64,000 nucleotides of DNA, taken from Halanaerobium polyolivorans (GTDB lineage: Bacteria > Bacillota > Halanaerobiia > Halanaerobiales > Halanaerobiaceae). Made by a program: the position numbers and the translations under genes. Below the pieces are notes generated by a model. The model saw only the letters and a program-made list of their open reading frames with translations, was not told the DNA's origin and made no database searches. Of the stretch, positions 8,687 through 17,801 are shown in pieces (position 1 is the stretch's first letter; every line of letters begins with the position of its first letter). Location of the stretch: contig NZ_JAJFAT010000014.1 in the NCBI RefSeq assembly GCF_020711195.1, positions 1 to 64,000 on the forward strand, read 5' to 3'.

Positions 8687-9256
8687 CTGGGGTCTTTAAA
8701 TGGCTATGTGCTTTCTCACTGGAAATTCAGAGGTTCAGATACCCTTTTTGCCTTAATCTTATTTGGGATGTTTATTCCTTATCAAAGCATCTTATTTCCG
8801 CTGGTTCAGTTTATGCAGAGAATAGGATTATATGGATCTATACCAGGTTTGATTTTGGTCCATGTTGTTTACGGACTGCCGATTACAACCTTAATGTTTA
8901 GAAATTATTATAAAGATGTGCCTAAAGCCCTTACAGAAGCAGCAAAGGTAGATGGGGCTAGTATTTTTAGTATTTATCGGCATATATTTTTTCCAATTTC
9001 TATCCCCTCTTTTGTGGTAGTTTTTATCTGGCAGTTTACAAATATCTGGAACGAATTCTTATTTGCGGTTACTTTAACCGATACTGCCAGTCAGCCGATT
9101 ACTGTTGCTTTAACTAATTTAGCTGGAAGCCAGGTGGTAGAATGGAATGTACAGATGAGTGGAGCCATAATTACTGCTTTACCAACTCTTTTAGTCTATA
9201 TTATTTTCGGCAGATACTTTATTAGAGGTATGCTGGCTGGTTCTGTGAAAGGATAA
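8687..9256 (+). pseudogene. 5'-truncated MalG-type sugar ABC permease
   Basis: The frame can be read from just after a TAA at 8684-8686. It begins within the conserved N-terminal third of the family ([14 protein letters not shown]), so the first helices, about 90-100 residues, are missing. The rest is intact: [24 protein letters not shown] loop, [11 protein letters not shown], and C-terminus [13 protein letters not shown] at 8708 would allow a 182-residue product, but there is no ribosome site before it, no partner permease and no binding protein. It is best read as the survivor of a deletion that removed the front of an ABC operon. A TATAAT at 8659-8664 lies just upstream, so the remnant may still be transcribed together with the next gene. 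Confidence 0.75.
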
Positions 9257-9274
9257 AAGAAAGGATTTGTTTAA

Positions 9275-10462
9275 ATGAGCAAGGCAAAAATTGAAATTTA
9301 TACAAAACAGTGGTGTCCATATTGTAGAAGAGCCAAAGCAATGTTAAAAAGCTTGGACTTAGAATATATCGATTATGACATCACAGATGATGAAGAACTT
9401 TATCAAGAAATGCTGGAGAGAAGCGGCAAAAAAACAATTCCCCAGATTTTTATTGATGAAGAAAATATCGGTGGTTATGATGCTTTAATAGAAAAAATCT
9501 CTCTGGGTGAATTGGATTATTTAATTGATTTTGACATACCAGAGTGTGAAGGAAATTACTGGGATTTAACTGTAATCGGAGCTGGACCTGCCGGGATGAC
9601 AGCAGCAATTTACGGAGTGAGAAAGGGTTTAAAGGTGCTTTTAGTTTCCCGTGATATTGGAGGACAGGTTTTAGAAACAGATATTATCGATAACTATCCT
9701 CCAGAATATAATGCAAATGGACCAGATCTGATGCAGGATTTTTTAAAACACCTGAGAAATTATCAGCTTGATACCCTCTTTGGTGAAGAGGTTATAGAGA
9801 TCAAACATGATCAAAGAGACCATCAGATAGTTCTTAAAAGTGATAAGATAATCAATACTGGAGCAGTTATAATTTCTGCTGGGACCAAAAAACGTCATCT
9901 TGGTGTCCCTGGTGAAAGCCAGTTAAAGGACAAAGGTGTGAGTTACTGTGCTACCTGTGATGGATTTCTTTATGAAGGCCAGCCGGTTGCAGTAGTTGGT
10001 GGAGGTAACTCCGGACTTGAAGCAGCTCTTGATATGGCTAAAATAGCTGAGAAAGTTTATCTTTTGGTCAGAAGTGAGCGGCTATCTGGAGATCAGACTC
10101 TTCAGGATAAGGTAATGAATTCGGAAAAAATTGAGATCTGTTGGTCTTATCAGGCACTAAAAATAAAAGGTGAGCAAAAGGTAGAATCTGTTATAATTAA
10201 AAATTTAAATACTGGTAAACAAAGGGAGCTAAAGGTAAAGGCGATTTTTATTGAAATCGGTCTACTTCCAAACAGTGGTTTCATCTGTGAAGAGCTTGAT
10301 ATTAATGATTATAATGAAGTAGTTATTGATGAGAATAATAAAACCAGTATTGAAGGTATTTTTGCTGCAGGTGATATCACAAATATTAAAGATAAGCAGA
10401 TCATTGTTGCTGCAGCAGAAGGTGCTAAAGCAGCCTTAAGGGCAAATGAATACTTAAGTTGA
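9275..10462 (+). CDS. Glutaredoxin-thioredoxin reductase fusion (AhpF-like flavoprotein)
   Basis: A 395-residue redox enzyme. Residues 1-80 are a glutaredoxin fold with the CPYC centre (14-17), TIPQIFI with its cis-Pro, and GGYDAL. Residues 95-395 are a thioredoxin reductase module with FAD motif GAGPAG (102-107), redox pair CATC (225-228), nucleotide motif GGGNSG (242-247) and a C-terminal FAAGD motif. The HRRDxxR motif that binds the NADPH 2'-phosphate is absent; in its place is VRSERLSGDQTLQDK, which resembles AhpF, an NADH enzyme. NADH use and direct transfer from the CATC pair to the fused CPYC domain are therefore inferred. It likely reduces a peroxiredoxin or disulfides. It starts 18 bases after the truncated permease. 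Confidence 0.88.
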   Translation: MSKAKIEIYTKQWCPYCRRAKAMLKSLDLEYIDYDITDDEELYQEMLERSGKKTIPQIFIDEENIGGYDALIEKISLGELDYLIDFDIPECEGNYWDLTVIGAGPAGMTAAIYGVRKGLKVLLVSRDIGGQVLETDIIDNYPPEYNANGPDLMQDFLKHLRNYQLDTLFGEEVIEIKHDQRDHQIVLKSDKIINTGAVIISAGTKKRHLGVPGESQLKDKGVSYCATCDGFLYEGQPVAVVGGGNSGLEAALDMAKIAEKVYLLVRSERLSGDQTLQDKVMNSEKIEICWSYQALKIKGEQKVESVIIKNLNTGKQRELKVKAIFIEIGLLPNSGFICEELDINDYNEVVIDENNKTSIEGIFAAGDITNIKDKQIIVAAAEGAKAALRANEYLS

Positions 10463-10489
10463 ATCAACTTTTGATAATTTAATCCTGCT

Positions 10490-10528
10490 GCAAATCTGGA
10501 TGGTTTAAAAACTGTTCAGATTTTTTGC
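10490..10528 (+). terminator. Rho-independent terminator after the glutaredoxin-reductase fusion
   Basis: Left arm 10490-10506 pairs with 10509-10528 through a long stem of mixed Watson-Crick and G-T pairs (CTGGATGGTTT with AAACTGTTCAG) and a tiny AA loop; a T6 run lies in the right flank. Confidence 0.6.
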
Positions 10529-10632
10529 ATTTAAAAGGACTTAAATCTTTGTTCTTGAATATAATATATAAGAAAAGAAAATATTTTTCATTATTTTAAT
10601 TATATTTACTATTTCAGCTGAGGAGAGATATT

Positions 10633-11625
10633 ATGGCTAAGGTCAAATGGGGTATTTTAGGTTGTGCAAATATTGCTAAAAAAGCGATTATACCAGCTAT
10701 TTTAGCAGCAGATAATAGTGAGCTTTATGCAGTTGCAAGCCGCAGCAAGAGCAAGGCAAAAAGCTTTGCTGAAGAATTTGGAGCAGAGAAATTTTATGCT
10801 GATTATCAAAAATTGCTTGCAGATGAGAATATAGAAGCAGTTTATATACCTCTACCCAATAAACTGCATAAAGAGTGGACAATTAAAGCTGCTCAAGCAG
10901 GGAAAAATATACTCTGTGAAAAACCACTTTCCGGTAGTTCTAAAAAAGAGGCAGAAGAGATGCTGCAGGCAGCTGAAGAAAATGATGTCTTATTAATGGA
11001 AGGTTTCATGTATAGATTTCAGCCCTTTGTAATTAAATTAAAAGAAATGCTTGCTAAGGGAGTTGTTGGAGAGATCAAAGAGATTAAGGCCAATTTTGCC
11101 TTTGATGCAAGTAATAGAGATCAGGATCTTAGATTTAATGCTGAATTAGATGGGGGAGCTTTAAACGATATCGGCTGCTATACTGTTAATATTGCCCGTT
11201 ATTTGATGGGAAAAAACCCAAGTAAAGTTGCCAATTTTTTCGAAAAAGAAAGTGAAGCTGGAGTTGACTTAAGTGGTAGTGCAACCCTTTACTTTGAGGG
11301 GGGTTCATTTGCCAGCCTTTATTATTCTATCATGTCTTATGACGAAAAGGATATTGAGGTTATTGGCACAAAGGGAATTATTAAAGTACCTGGATTTTTT
11401 GCCTGGAAAGATCAAAACTATTTTCTAGTTGAGCAGGAAGGACATAAGCAAAAATTAGCTGTAGAAACAGATGAACAGTATCAACTGGAAGTAGAAGCTT
11501 TTGCTGAGGCTATTATTAAGCAGGAAGATGTTCCTTTAAGGGTCGAAGAAGAAAGTTTTGCTAATCTTGAAGTAATAGATGCGATGCGTAAATCAGCTGC
11601 AGAGAATATAATAGTTAATCTATAA
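10633..11625 (+). CDS. Gfo/Idh/MocA-family NAD(P)-dependent oxidoreductase
   Basis: A 330-residue cytoplasmic dehydrogenase of sugars or cyclitols. The N-terminal Rossmann motif is GILGCANIA (7-15). The catalytic EKP motif appears in ILCEKPLSG (about 93-101), and the second-domain motif is GGALNDIGCYTVNIAR (about 177-192), where the Asp and Tyr are the usual substrate-site residues. The pattern is closest to the xylose dehydrogenase / 1,5-anhydrofructose reductase branch. The start follows GAGGAGA. It is a single gene with its own upstream region, followed by a GntR/FCD regulator. The exact substrate cannot be told. Confidence 0.85.
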   Translation: MAKVKWGILGCANIAKKAIIPAILAADNSELYAVASRSKSKAKSFAEEFGAEKFYADYQKLLADENIEAVYIPLPNKLHKEWTIKAAQAGKNILCEKPLSGSSKKEAEEMLQAAEENDVLLMEGFMYRFQPFVIKLKEMLAKGVVGEIKEIKANFAFDASNRDQDLRFNAELDGGALNDIGCYTVNIARYLMGKNPSKVANFFEKESEAGVDLSGSATLYFEGGSFASLYYSIMSYDEKDIEVIGTKGIIKVPGFFAWKDQNYFLVEQEGHKQKLAVETDEQYQLEVEAFAEAIIKQEDVPLRVEEESFANLEVIDAMRKSAAENIIVNL

Positions 11626-11777
11626 GTTGATTGAGCTTAATTTTTCTGCCGGAATTAAAAAATAATGTTTAAAACTGGATTTTTTTGGTGAAATAAATTA
11701 CAATATAAATAGAGGGAACTTTGGATATAGGGATCATCATCAATCTTTACATTAAAAAGAGAAGGAAGTGTTAGAGT

Positions 11778-12467
11778 ATGAGCAAATTTAATTTATCGGC
11801 CATCGATTCTTATAGTTATGAACCACTCCGTAAACAGGTCTACAATGTTTTAAGAGAAGCTATTTTAAAAGGTGAGTTAATGATTGGCGAAAAGATCACA
11901 GAAATGGAAATCGCTGATGAGCTTAGTGTCAGCAGAACTCCGGTTAGAGAAGCCTTCAGGATGTTAGAACAGGAAGAACTGATCAATATTATTCCTCAAC
12001 AGGGCGTTTTTGTAGCCGGAATTGAGACAAAAAAAGAAATCGATGATATTTTTCAACTGAGGGCAGAATTAGAAGGGCTGGCAGCCTATCTAGCAGCACA
12101 AAACATTAGTGAAAAGCAGAAAGAACAGCTTAAAGCTTATACAGAAGAACTTAAAGATCATATTGACCATAATGATTACAGGGGCTGTATTAAAGTTGAT
12201 ATCGCTTTTCATAGAATAATCAAAGAGGCATCTGATAATAAATGGCTGGAAAAGTTCCTTGATACTCTTTTTGAACAGGCAACCCGTTTCCGCCGCAGCA
12301 GTTTCAGCAGACGGGGCAGGCTGCAGGAATTTTTGCAGGAACATCAGGAATTAGGAGAGGCCATAATAAAGGGGAAGCCAGACCAGGCAAGAGAAAGTGC
12401 TGAAGCCCATATAAGAGCAGCCTGGGATAGTATTATCACAGTTTTTGAAAAAGAGCAGCGCAAATAA
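11778..12467 (+). CDS. GntR-family transcriptional regulator, FadR/FCD subfamily
   Basis: A 229-residue dimeric repressor or activator. Residues 12-80 form the winged helix with ADELSVSRTPVREAFRMLEQEELI and the wing IIPQQGVFVAGI. The all-helical FCD domain follows, with metal- and ligand-site residues in the expected spacing: Arg in FQLRAELE, DIAFH, EHQELGEAI and EAHIRAAWD. FCD regulators usually sense sugar acids or other carboxylates, matching the sugar-acid genes and relics upstream. The start follows GAAGGAAG. Its target could be the 6723-6752 site or the neighbouring oxidoreductase; neither is shown. Confidence 0.88.
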   Translation: MSKFNLSAIDSYSYEPLRKQVYNVLREAILKGELMIGEKITEMEIADELSVSRTPVREAFRMLEQEELINIIPQQGVFVAGIETKKEIDDIFQLRAELEGLAAYLAAQNISEKQKEQLKAYTEELKDHIDHNDYRGCIKVDIAFHRIIKEASDNKWLEKFLDTLFEQATRFRRSSFSRRGRLQEFLQEHQELGEAIIKGKPDQARESAEAHIRAAWDSIITVFEKEQRK

Positions 12468-12516
12468 TATTTAATCTGCAGCTCTTGGATATTAAAGCTG
12501 GGGGGTGTTGTTTATA

Positions 12517-14358
12517 TTGCCTAATTTTAAAAAGGAAAACAAAATTATTTTAATTTATCTCGGCCTGGGTTTAAGCTGGTATTATTTTTCCCAGCAGTAC
12601 CTCCCTGTGTTTTCAGATAACTTTGCCTATTATAATCAACTGCAGAACTATAATTTCTTATTATATGTTCTTGTGAGCTCTTTCTTTGCCTTTATACTTT
12701 TGAAAAAATATTTATCAACTATAAGGGATAATAAGCGGCTGCTTAAATTAAAAGATAAAGATCTCAGAGATTTTAAAGAGCAGACACAGCAGTTGAATAA
12801 TAATTTAGAACAGGCAGATCAAAAGCTCAAAAGAAAAAACCAGAGGTTTGTTAAAATGATTGCTGCAGTTTCAGCCTTAAATGATGATCAAGCTGAAGTT
12901 GAAGAAGATTTTTTAAGCAAAATTCTCAGCAGTGCTGTTCAGATCATTCCTGAAGCTGACTATGGTAAAATATATTTTTTTGAGGGCGAAAAGTGTAAAT
13001 TTCTTAGTGCTGTTGGCCATGATTTCGAAATCTTAAGGAAAACAGATTTCAATAAAATTTTTCTTTGTGATTCAAGTGACTATAAGTCAAAGTGTATTCA
13101 TGATTATATGATTAAACTTGAAAGATTGCCTAAGAAAAAAAGAGAAGAAATTATTAGAGCCTTAAAACCGATCAAAGAATCAATTTATAGTGAGATCATA
13201 GTTAAAGATAAGGTTATAGGCAGGATCAGCCTTGATATCGGGGAAGAAAGTGAGCATAATTTTAGCAACCTTAGTTCTATTATTTTAGATTCTTTTGCTG
13301 CTTTAGCTTCTTCTCATTTTGCTTATGAACAGTATGATAAATTACAGGCTAAATTCACCAAAGAATTAATCAACTCCATAATTAAAATCCTGGAAATGTA
13401 TGATATGTATACTAAAGGTCATTCTGAACATGTAGCAAATCTATCACTTTTATTGGCTGAAGAAATGGGATTATCAGATAAAAAGGTTATGGATGCTTAT
13501 TGGGCTGGGATGGTACATGATATTGGTAAGCTTTTAATCCCGATTAATATACTTAATAAAAAAGAAAAGCTGACAGATATTGAATATGATTTAATTAAAC
13601 GACATCCTTTCTGGGGAAGTAAATCACTTTCTGATTCTGATGCTTTAAAACATATTGCCAGATATATTCAATTCCATCATGAACGCTGGGATGGTAAAGG
13701 TTATCCTAATGGTCTGGAGCGCAATGAAATACCAATTATCTCACAAATTCTTTCTGTGGCAGATACCTGGGATGCTATGACTTCTAACCGTTCATACCGC
13801 AATTCACTATCAAAGGAAAAAGCCCTTGCAGAGATCAAAAATAATCGGGGTAGCCAATTTTCACCGGCTGTAGTAGATGCATTTATTGAAATTGTTGAAC
13901 AAAGAAAAATCAATATAGAGCAAAAGGTTAAAAATAAATTTAATCAATTAGAGAGCAAGGCTGTTTTGAGTGGTGGGAATAACTTATTTGAAAACTTATT
14001 TGAAAGGTCTAGCCAGGGGATATTGATCTTAGATGATGATTTTAATGTAGAAAAAGTAAACCCCTATTTTTTAAATCTCTTTGGTTTTCAAAGAAATGAT
14101 GTTCTGGGTATTAATATTAAAAACTTTTTATTCCCTCGGGAAAAAAGAACTGAAGTAGAAAAAAATATTGAATCTCTCAAAGCTGGCCAAGAAATCAACT
14201 TAAATACATACCGTCAGAAAAAAAGCGGTGAAAAAATAGAAGTTGAAATTCAGGCTTTTCCGGTTGGAGAATCGGAAAATGAAATTAATTATTGTTTTAT
14301 CTATCGCGATATTAGTCAATCAACTTTAAGTAGAAATCTATATCGATATGAAGCTTAA
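12517..14358 (+). CDS. Membrane-anchored GAF/HD-GYP/PAS protein, cyclic-di-GMP phosphodiesterase
   Basis: About 613 residues. Two hydrophobic segments at the N-terminus (about 10-28 and 48-66) are followed by a charged coiled coil (about 75-115), a GAF-like region (about 130-265), an HD-GYP domain (about 280-465) and a C-terminal PAS domain (about 485-610). The HD-GYP metal and signature residues are complete: HSEHVANL, MVHDIGKLLIP, RHPFWG, HHERWDGKGYPNGL and ADTWDAMTSNRSYR, so cyclic-di-GMP hydrolysis is expected. The PAS domain after the enzyme domain is unusual, since sensors usually come first. TTG at 12517 is preferred because GGGGGG at 12500-12505 suits it; GTG 12505 is within that site. 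It is convergent with another cyclic-di-GMP gene. Confidence 0.85.
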   Translation: MPNFKKENKIILIYLGLGLSWYYFSQQYLPVFSDNFAYYNQLQNYNFLLYVLVSSFFAFILLKKYLSTIRDNKRLLKLKDKDLRDFKEQTQQLNNNLEQADQKLKRKNQRFVKMIAAVSALNDDQAEVEEDFLSKILSSAVQIIPEADYGKIYFFEGEKCKFLSAVGHDFEILRKTDFNKIFLCDSSDYKSKCIHDYMIKLERLPKKKREEIIRALKPIKESIYSEIIVKDKVIGRISLDIGEESEHNFSNLSSIILDSFAALASSHFAYEQYDKLQAKFTKELINSIIKILEMYDMYTKGHSEHVANLSLLLAEEMGLSDKKVMDAYWAGMVHDIGKLLIPINILNKKEKLTDIEYDLIKRHPFWGSKSLSDSDALKHIARYIQFHHERWDGKGYPNGLERNEIPIISQILSVADTWDAMTSNRSYRNSLSKEKALAEIKNNRGSQFSPAVVDAFIEIVEQRKINIEQKVKNKFNQLESKAVLSGGNNLFENLFERSSQGILILDDDFNVEKVNPYFLNLFGFQRNDVLGINIKNFLFPREKRTEVEKNIESLKAGQEINLNTYRQKKSGEKIEVEIQAFPVGESENEINYCFIYRDISQSTLSRNLYRYEA

Positions 14359-14384
14359 AAAGCTCTCCATTTCTGGAGAGCTTT
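14359..14384 (+). terminator. Terminator of the HD-GYP gene
   Basis: A perfect 10-base-pair stem, AAAGCTCTCC (14359-14368) with GGAGAGCTTT (14375-14384), and a 6-base loop. It begins right after the stop codon and lies in the gap between convergent genes. Confidence 0.7.
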
Positions 14385-14389
14385 AAGAC

Positions 14390-14416
14390 TTTAACAGAGG
14401 GGGTAATTCTGTTAAA
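14390..14416 (-). terminator. Hairpin at the end of the convergent GGDEF/HD-GYP gene
   Basis: Perfect 9-base arms, TTTAACAGA (14390-14398) and TCTGTTAAA (14408-14416), around a GGGGGTAAT loop. It lies 7 bases beyond the minus-strand stop codon and may serve as that gene's terminator. Confidence 0.5.
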
Positions 14417-14422
14417 GAAAAA

Positions 14423-16747
14423 TTAATTGCTTTTAACTAAAACCTCAAAACCAATTATCTGCAGAAACTTTTCTACCAATTCTGGATCAAATTGGCTGCC
14501 TGCACAACTCTTCAATTCCAAAACAGCTTCTTCTTTAGTCATCGCTTTTTTATATGGCCTTTCATTGATCATTACATCATAAGCATCAACTATGCTTAAT
14601 ATCCTTGCTAAGAGAGGGATTTCTTTAGCCTTTAGCCCTCTGGGGTATCCACTACCATCCCAGTGTTCATGGTGGCTTAAAATTTCTTCAGCCACTGGAG
14701 CAAATTCATCGGTTTCAGCTGCTATTTCTGCTCCCTTTATAGGATGTGTTTTTAGTATTTTCCACTCTTCTTCACTTGGTTTGCCGGGTTTATTTAGGAT
14801 TGATTCTGGTATAGCAATTTTACCAATATCATGGATATTTGCTAATAGAGCCAGTTTATTTAACTCATCATTTCCTACTCCAACTTTCCTGCCTAAATCT
14901 TGAGCTAATTCTGCCATCCTGATTGAATGATTCTCAGTCTCATCGCTCTTATTTCTTAAGGTGCTTAATAAGCTTTTTACAATTTTATTTTTGCTGCTCT
15001 TTTCTTTTGTCAGCTGATCAGTAAAAAGGGCCTGTTCAGCCTGTTGAACTAGTTCAAATATGTCTTCATTGGCGCTTATTTTTAAGGCTGAGCCGGCACT
15101 TAAAGAGATATCAATTTTACTCTGAGGTTCAATATTGATAAGATTTTTAATTTCCCTTGTATATAACTCAACTTCTTTTTTATGGGTATTTGGCATTAAA
15201 ATAATAAACTCATCACCACCCCAACGGCCAATAATATCACTCTTTTTAAGAGTTGAATTTAAAAGTTCTGCACTTTTAATAATAATTTGATCACCTATAT
15301 TTTGGCCATAACTATTATTTATCAATTTGAGGCCATTAATATCTGTCATAATAATAGCGAGTGGAAGATTTTTCGGCTGATCAATTTTTTTCATCTCTTT
15401 AATAAAAGCTTTTCTGTTATATAAGCCGGTTAATTTATCATGGATATTTAAATAATTGATTTCTTTAAAATTCAAGTATTTACTATAAGCAGCTGAAATA
15501 AGATCTCCTAATACTTCTAAAAGATATACTACTTCTTTACTAAAGGCTCTTTTTTTCTTGACCGATTCAAAGCCAAGAAAACCTCTCAAGTCATTTTTAT
15601 CGAAAATAGCAACTGCAACTAAAGACTTAATATTTTGTGCTTTTAAAGATCTTTTTTCATTTGCAGCAGCTTCACTTAATTGATTTAAATCAGCTATATA
15701 AACATAATTATTTTCAACTAAATTATCTCTAAACCAGGGGAAAGCATCATTATCTAGATTTTGTAGTTGATCAATTTTGGGTTCTATACCATCTCGACAC
15801 CATTCATGGGTATTGCTGCTTTTGCTCCCATCTTCTGAGGTTAAAAATAAGTAGCTGCGGTCTATTTCAAAAAACTTACCTACTTTTTCTAAAGCATAAT
15901 CGACTGCCTCATCAAATTGATGAGGATCTAATTTAACAAAATTTGCCGAGATATCAGAAATTAATTCTTGAAATTTAAGCTGAAATTTCAACTTAGCTTC
16001 TGATTTTTTTCTTTCCGTAATATCTTTAACTATTCCTTCAATCCTGATTGGATTATTTTCTCCATCATAAATTAATTTATTTTGGTCTTCTACCCAGATG
16101 ACTTCACCATTTTTTTTAATAATCCTCATTTCTTTTCTTGAAAAGCCATTTTCATATAGATCATTATATGTTTCCTTAACTTTAGCTTTGTCTTCAGGGT
16201 GAACACAATCATACCAGAGCTTGAAATTATCCTCAAATTCTTCAGCTTCATAACCATAAATATTTTGAATAGAAGGACTGATATAATAAGTTTCATAATC
16301 AGGCCAGGAAGCAGACCAGATGGCATTTTCAACATTGTTTAAAATGCTTTGCAGCTTTTCATTAAACTGTTCTAAGCTCAAAACATTTAAAGCAAAGCTG
16401 ATTTTGTTTTTGTTTTTTACATCAAGATTAAAAGGATAAAGCTCAATCTCAGTTTTAATTTTTTCATTATTCTTTTTGATTAACTCTACATTATTTAAAA
16501 TCAGATCATTTTTTAAAGGTTGATCCAAAATATCTTTAATTAAATTGGCCTGACTATCAGATAATATATGCTGAATGTTTTTTCCTAACAATTCAGTTTT
16601 TTTATAAGCTAATAGTTTCTCGGCTCCAGCACTTAAGTATTTGATTAAAGCCTCCTGCTTTTCTTTATCAATCTGAATGATTATTAAGGCCAGGTTTTTA
16701 TTTTTTTCGAATAATTTTTTGCAGTTTTCTTCATTGAATAATTTCAT
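14423..16747 (-). CDS. PAS-PAS-GAF-GGDEF-HD-GYP bifunctional cyclic-di-GMP protein
   Basis: 774 residues without membrane segments. Two PAS domains (about 10-120 and 130-250, the second ending in the PAC motif IRIEGIVKDITERKKSEAK) precede a GAF-like domain (about 260-410), a GGDEF domain (about 430-590) and an HD-GYP domain (about 600-770). The cyclase loop GRWGGDEFIIL is intact. The HD-GYP residues are also intact: HSIRMAEL, NIHDIGKIAIP, HHEHWDGSGYPRGL and VDAYDVMINERPYK. Both making and breaking cyclic-di-GMP are possible, with the PAS/GAF modules deciding which dominates. AGGAGGG lies 5 bases before the ATG. It stands alone and faces the other HD-GYP gene, with its own hairpin at the 3' end. 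Confidence 0.9.
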   Translation of the reverse strand: MKLFNEENCKKLFEKNKNLALIIIQIDKEKQEALIKYLSAGAEKLLAYKKTELLGKNIQHILSDSQANLIKDILDQPLKNDLILNNVELIKKNNEKIKTEIELYPFNLDVKNKNKISFALNVLSLEQFNEKLQSILNNVENAIWSASWPDYETYYISPSIQNIYGYEAEEFEDNFKLWYDCVHPEDKAKVKETYNDLYENGFSRKEMRIIKKNGEVIWVEDQNKLIYDGENNPIRIEGIVKDITERKKSEAKLKFQLKFQELISDISANFVKLDPHQFDEAVDYALEKVGKFFEIDRSYLFLTSEDGSKSSNTHEWCRDGIEPKIDQLQNLDNDAFPWFRDNLVENNYVYIADLNQLSEAAANEKRSLKAQNIKSLVAVAIFDKNDLRGFLGFESVKKKRAFSKEVVYLLEVLGDLISAAYSKYLNFKEINYLNIHDKLTGLYNRKAFIKEMKKIDQPKNLPLAIIMTDINGLKLINNSYGQNIGDQIIIKSAELLNSTLKKSDIIGRWGGDEFIILMPNTHKKEVELYTREIKNLINIEPQSKIDISLSAGSALKISANEDIFELVQQAEQALFTDQLTKEKSSKNKIVKSLLSTLRNKSDETENHSIRMAELAQDLGRKVGVGNDELNKLALLANIHDIGKIAIPESILNKPGKPSEEEWKILKTHPIKGAEIAAETDEFAPVAEEILSHHEHWDGSGYPRGLKAKEIPLLARILSIVDAYDVMINERPYKKAMTKEEAVLELKSCAGSQFDPELVEKFLQIIGFEVLVKSN

Positions 16748-16969
16748 ATTAGCCCTCCTTTTATAAATTGAAGCTTAAATTTATTGACATTAATTGTAAT
16801 TAAATTCTAGAATATTAATATTTTTAATTATATATAATATAAATAGAATTTTCAAGCAATAGTAAGCATTATTATTACGATTTAAGCTAATCACCTAAAA
16901 GCAGACATTAAGCGACATAATTAGATATTAATGAACAAGGGTATGAATAAAATAAATTTTCAAAAATTA

Positions 16970-16998
16970 TTGACAATTAAGAATAAAGTAATTATAAT
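16970..16998 (+). promoter_or_regulatory. Consensus sigma-A promoter of the GntR/FAD-oxidase operon
   Basis: TTGACA at 16970-16975 and TATAAT at 16993-16998 with a spacer of exactly 17. It is 54 bases before the regulator's start codon, in the 304-base gap between divergent genes. The rest of that gap shows only AT-rich sequence and possible minus-strand promoter elements. Confidence 0.85.
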
Positions 16999-17010
16999 TA
17001 AGATAAATCA

Positions 17011-17037
17011 TTATAACAATATTAAAAATTGTAATAT
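17011..17037. promoter_or_regulatory. Operator candidate just downstream of the promoter
   Basis: An imperfect dyad (TTATAACAAT, 7-base centre, ATTGTAATAT) between the promoter and the ribosome site, placed where the GntR/UTRA protein encoded next could repress its own operon. Confidence 0.4.
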
Positions 17038-17051
17038 AGAGGGGGCTTATT

Positions 17052-17786
17052 ATGTCTGAGAAAGCACTATATTTAAAAGTAAAAGAATCATTAGCTGAAA
17101 AAATAAAAAATAATAAATTTGAAATCGGCAGTTATCTTCCTACAGAAAGAGAACTCTGTGAAGAATATGATGTCAGCAGAATAACTGTTAGAAGAGCTTT
17201 AGAAGAATTGGAAGATGAAGGTTTTGTAGTTAAAGAAAGATCAAAAGGAGTCAAGGTTATTAATCAATCTATTCAATATATTAAATCTGCTTTAAATCAA
17301 TATCAGGGTTTTCATGCTAAAATGAAGCAAAAAGGTTTAAAAGCTGAAACATTTTTAAGTGAATGGGAGGTAAGAGAATTACCAGAAAAATTTTTTAATA
17401 ATTTTAGTGGTATAGATGAATATTATGCTAGTGATTTATTATTATTAAAAAGGTTACTGGGAGTAGAAGCCAAGCCGATGATTTATTTAAGAACATATTT
17501 AACTAAGGAAACAAAGATCAATGTAGAAGATTATGAAGGGGGTTCTCTATATTCATTAATCAGAAAAAAATCAGGAAATAGCATAGCCTATAGTCGTGAA
17601 TATGTAAGTGCAACTATCAGCACAAAAGATATGGAAGAACTTTTTAGGGTCGACCATAAAATACCGATTTTAGAGAGAAATCAGGTCGGCTATAACAAAG
17701 AAGGTAAAATATTATTTTTCACTGAAGCATTCTATAATAGTGAGATTTATCAGCACCATTTTCTTGCTTTAAAAAATGATGAATAG
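17052..17786 (+). CDS. GntR-family regulator, HutC/UTRA subfamily
   Basis: 244 residues. The winged helix (about 5-70) shows the family motif GSYLPTERELCEEYDVSRITVRRALEELEDEG; the UTRA ligand domain (about 85-240) ends with ILFFTEAFYNSEIYQHHF. UTRA proteins usually bind a sugar phosphate or another small metabolite of the pathway they control and repress it in the absence of ligand. It is the first gene of a six-gene operon, 15 bases before the oxidase gene, so it is very likely the local repressor. The operator candidate at 17011-17037 fits autoregulation. Confidence 0.9.
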   Translation: MSEKALYLKVKESLAEKIKNNKFEIGSYLPTERELCEEYDVSRITVRRALEELEDEGFVVKERSKGVKVINQSIQYIKSALNQYQGFHAKMKQKGLKAETFLSEWEVRELPEKFFNNFSGIDEYYASDLLLLKRLLGVEAKPMIYLRTYLTKETKINVEDYEGGSLYSLIRKKSGNSIAYSREYVSATISTKDMEELFRVDHKIPILERNQVGYNKEGKILFFTEAFYNSEIYQHHFLALKNDE

Positions 17787-17801
17787 AAAGGTGGTTAAAG
17801 A

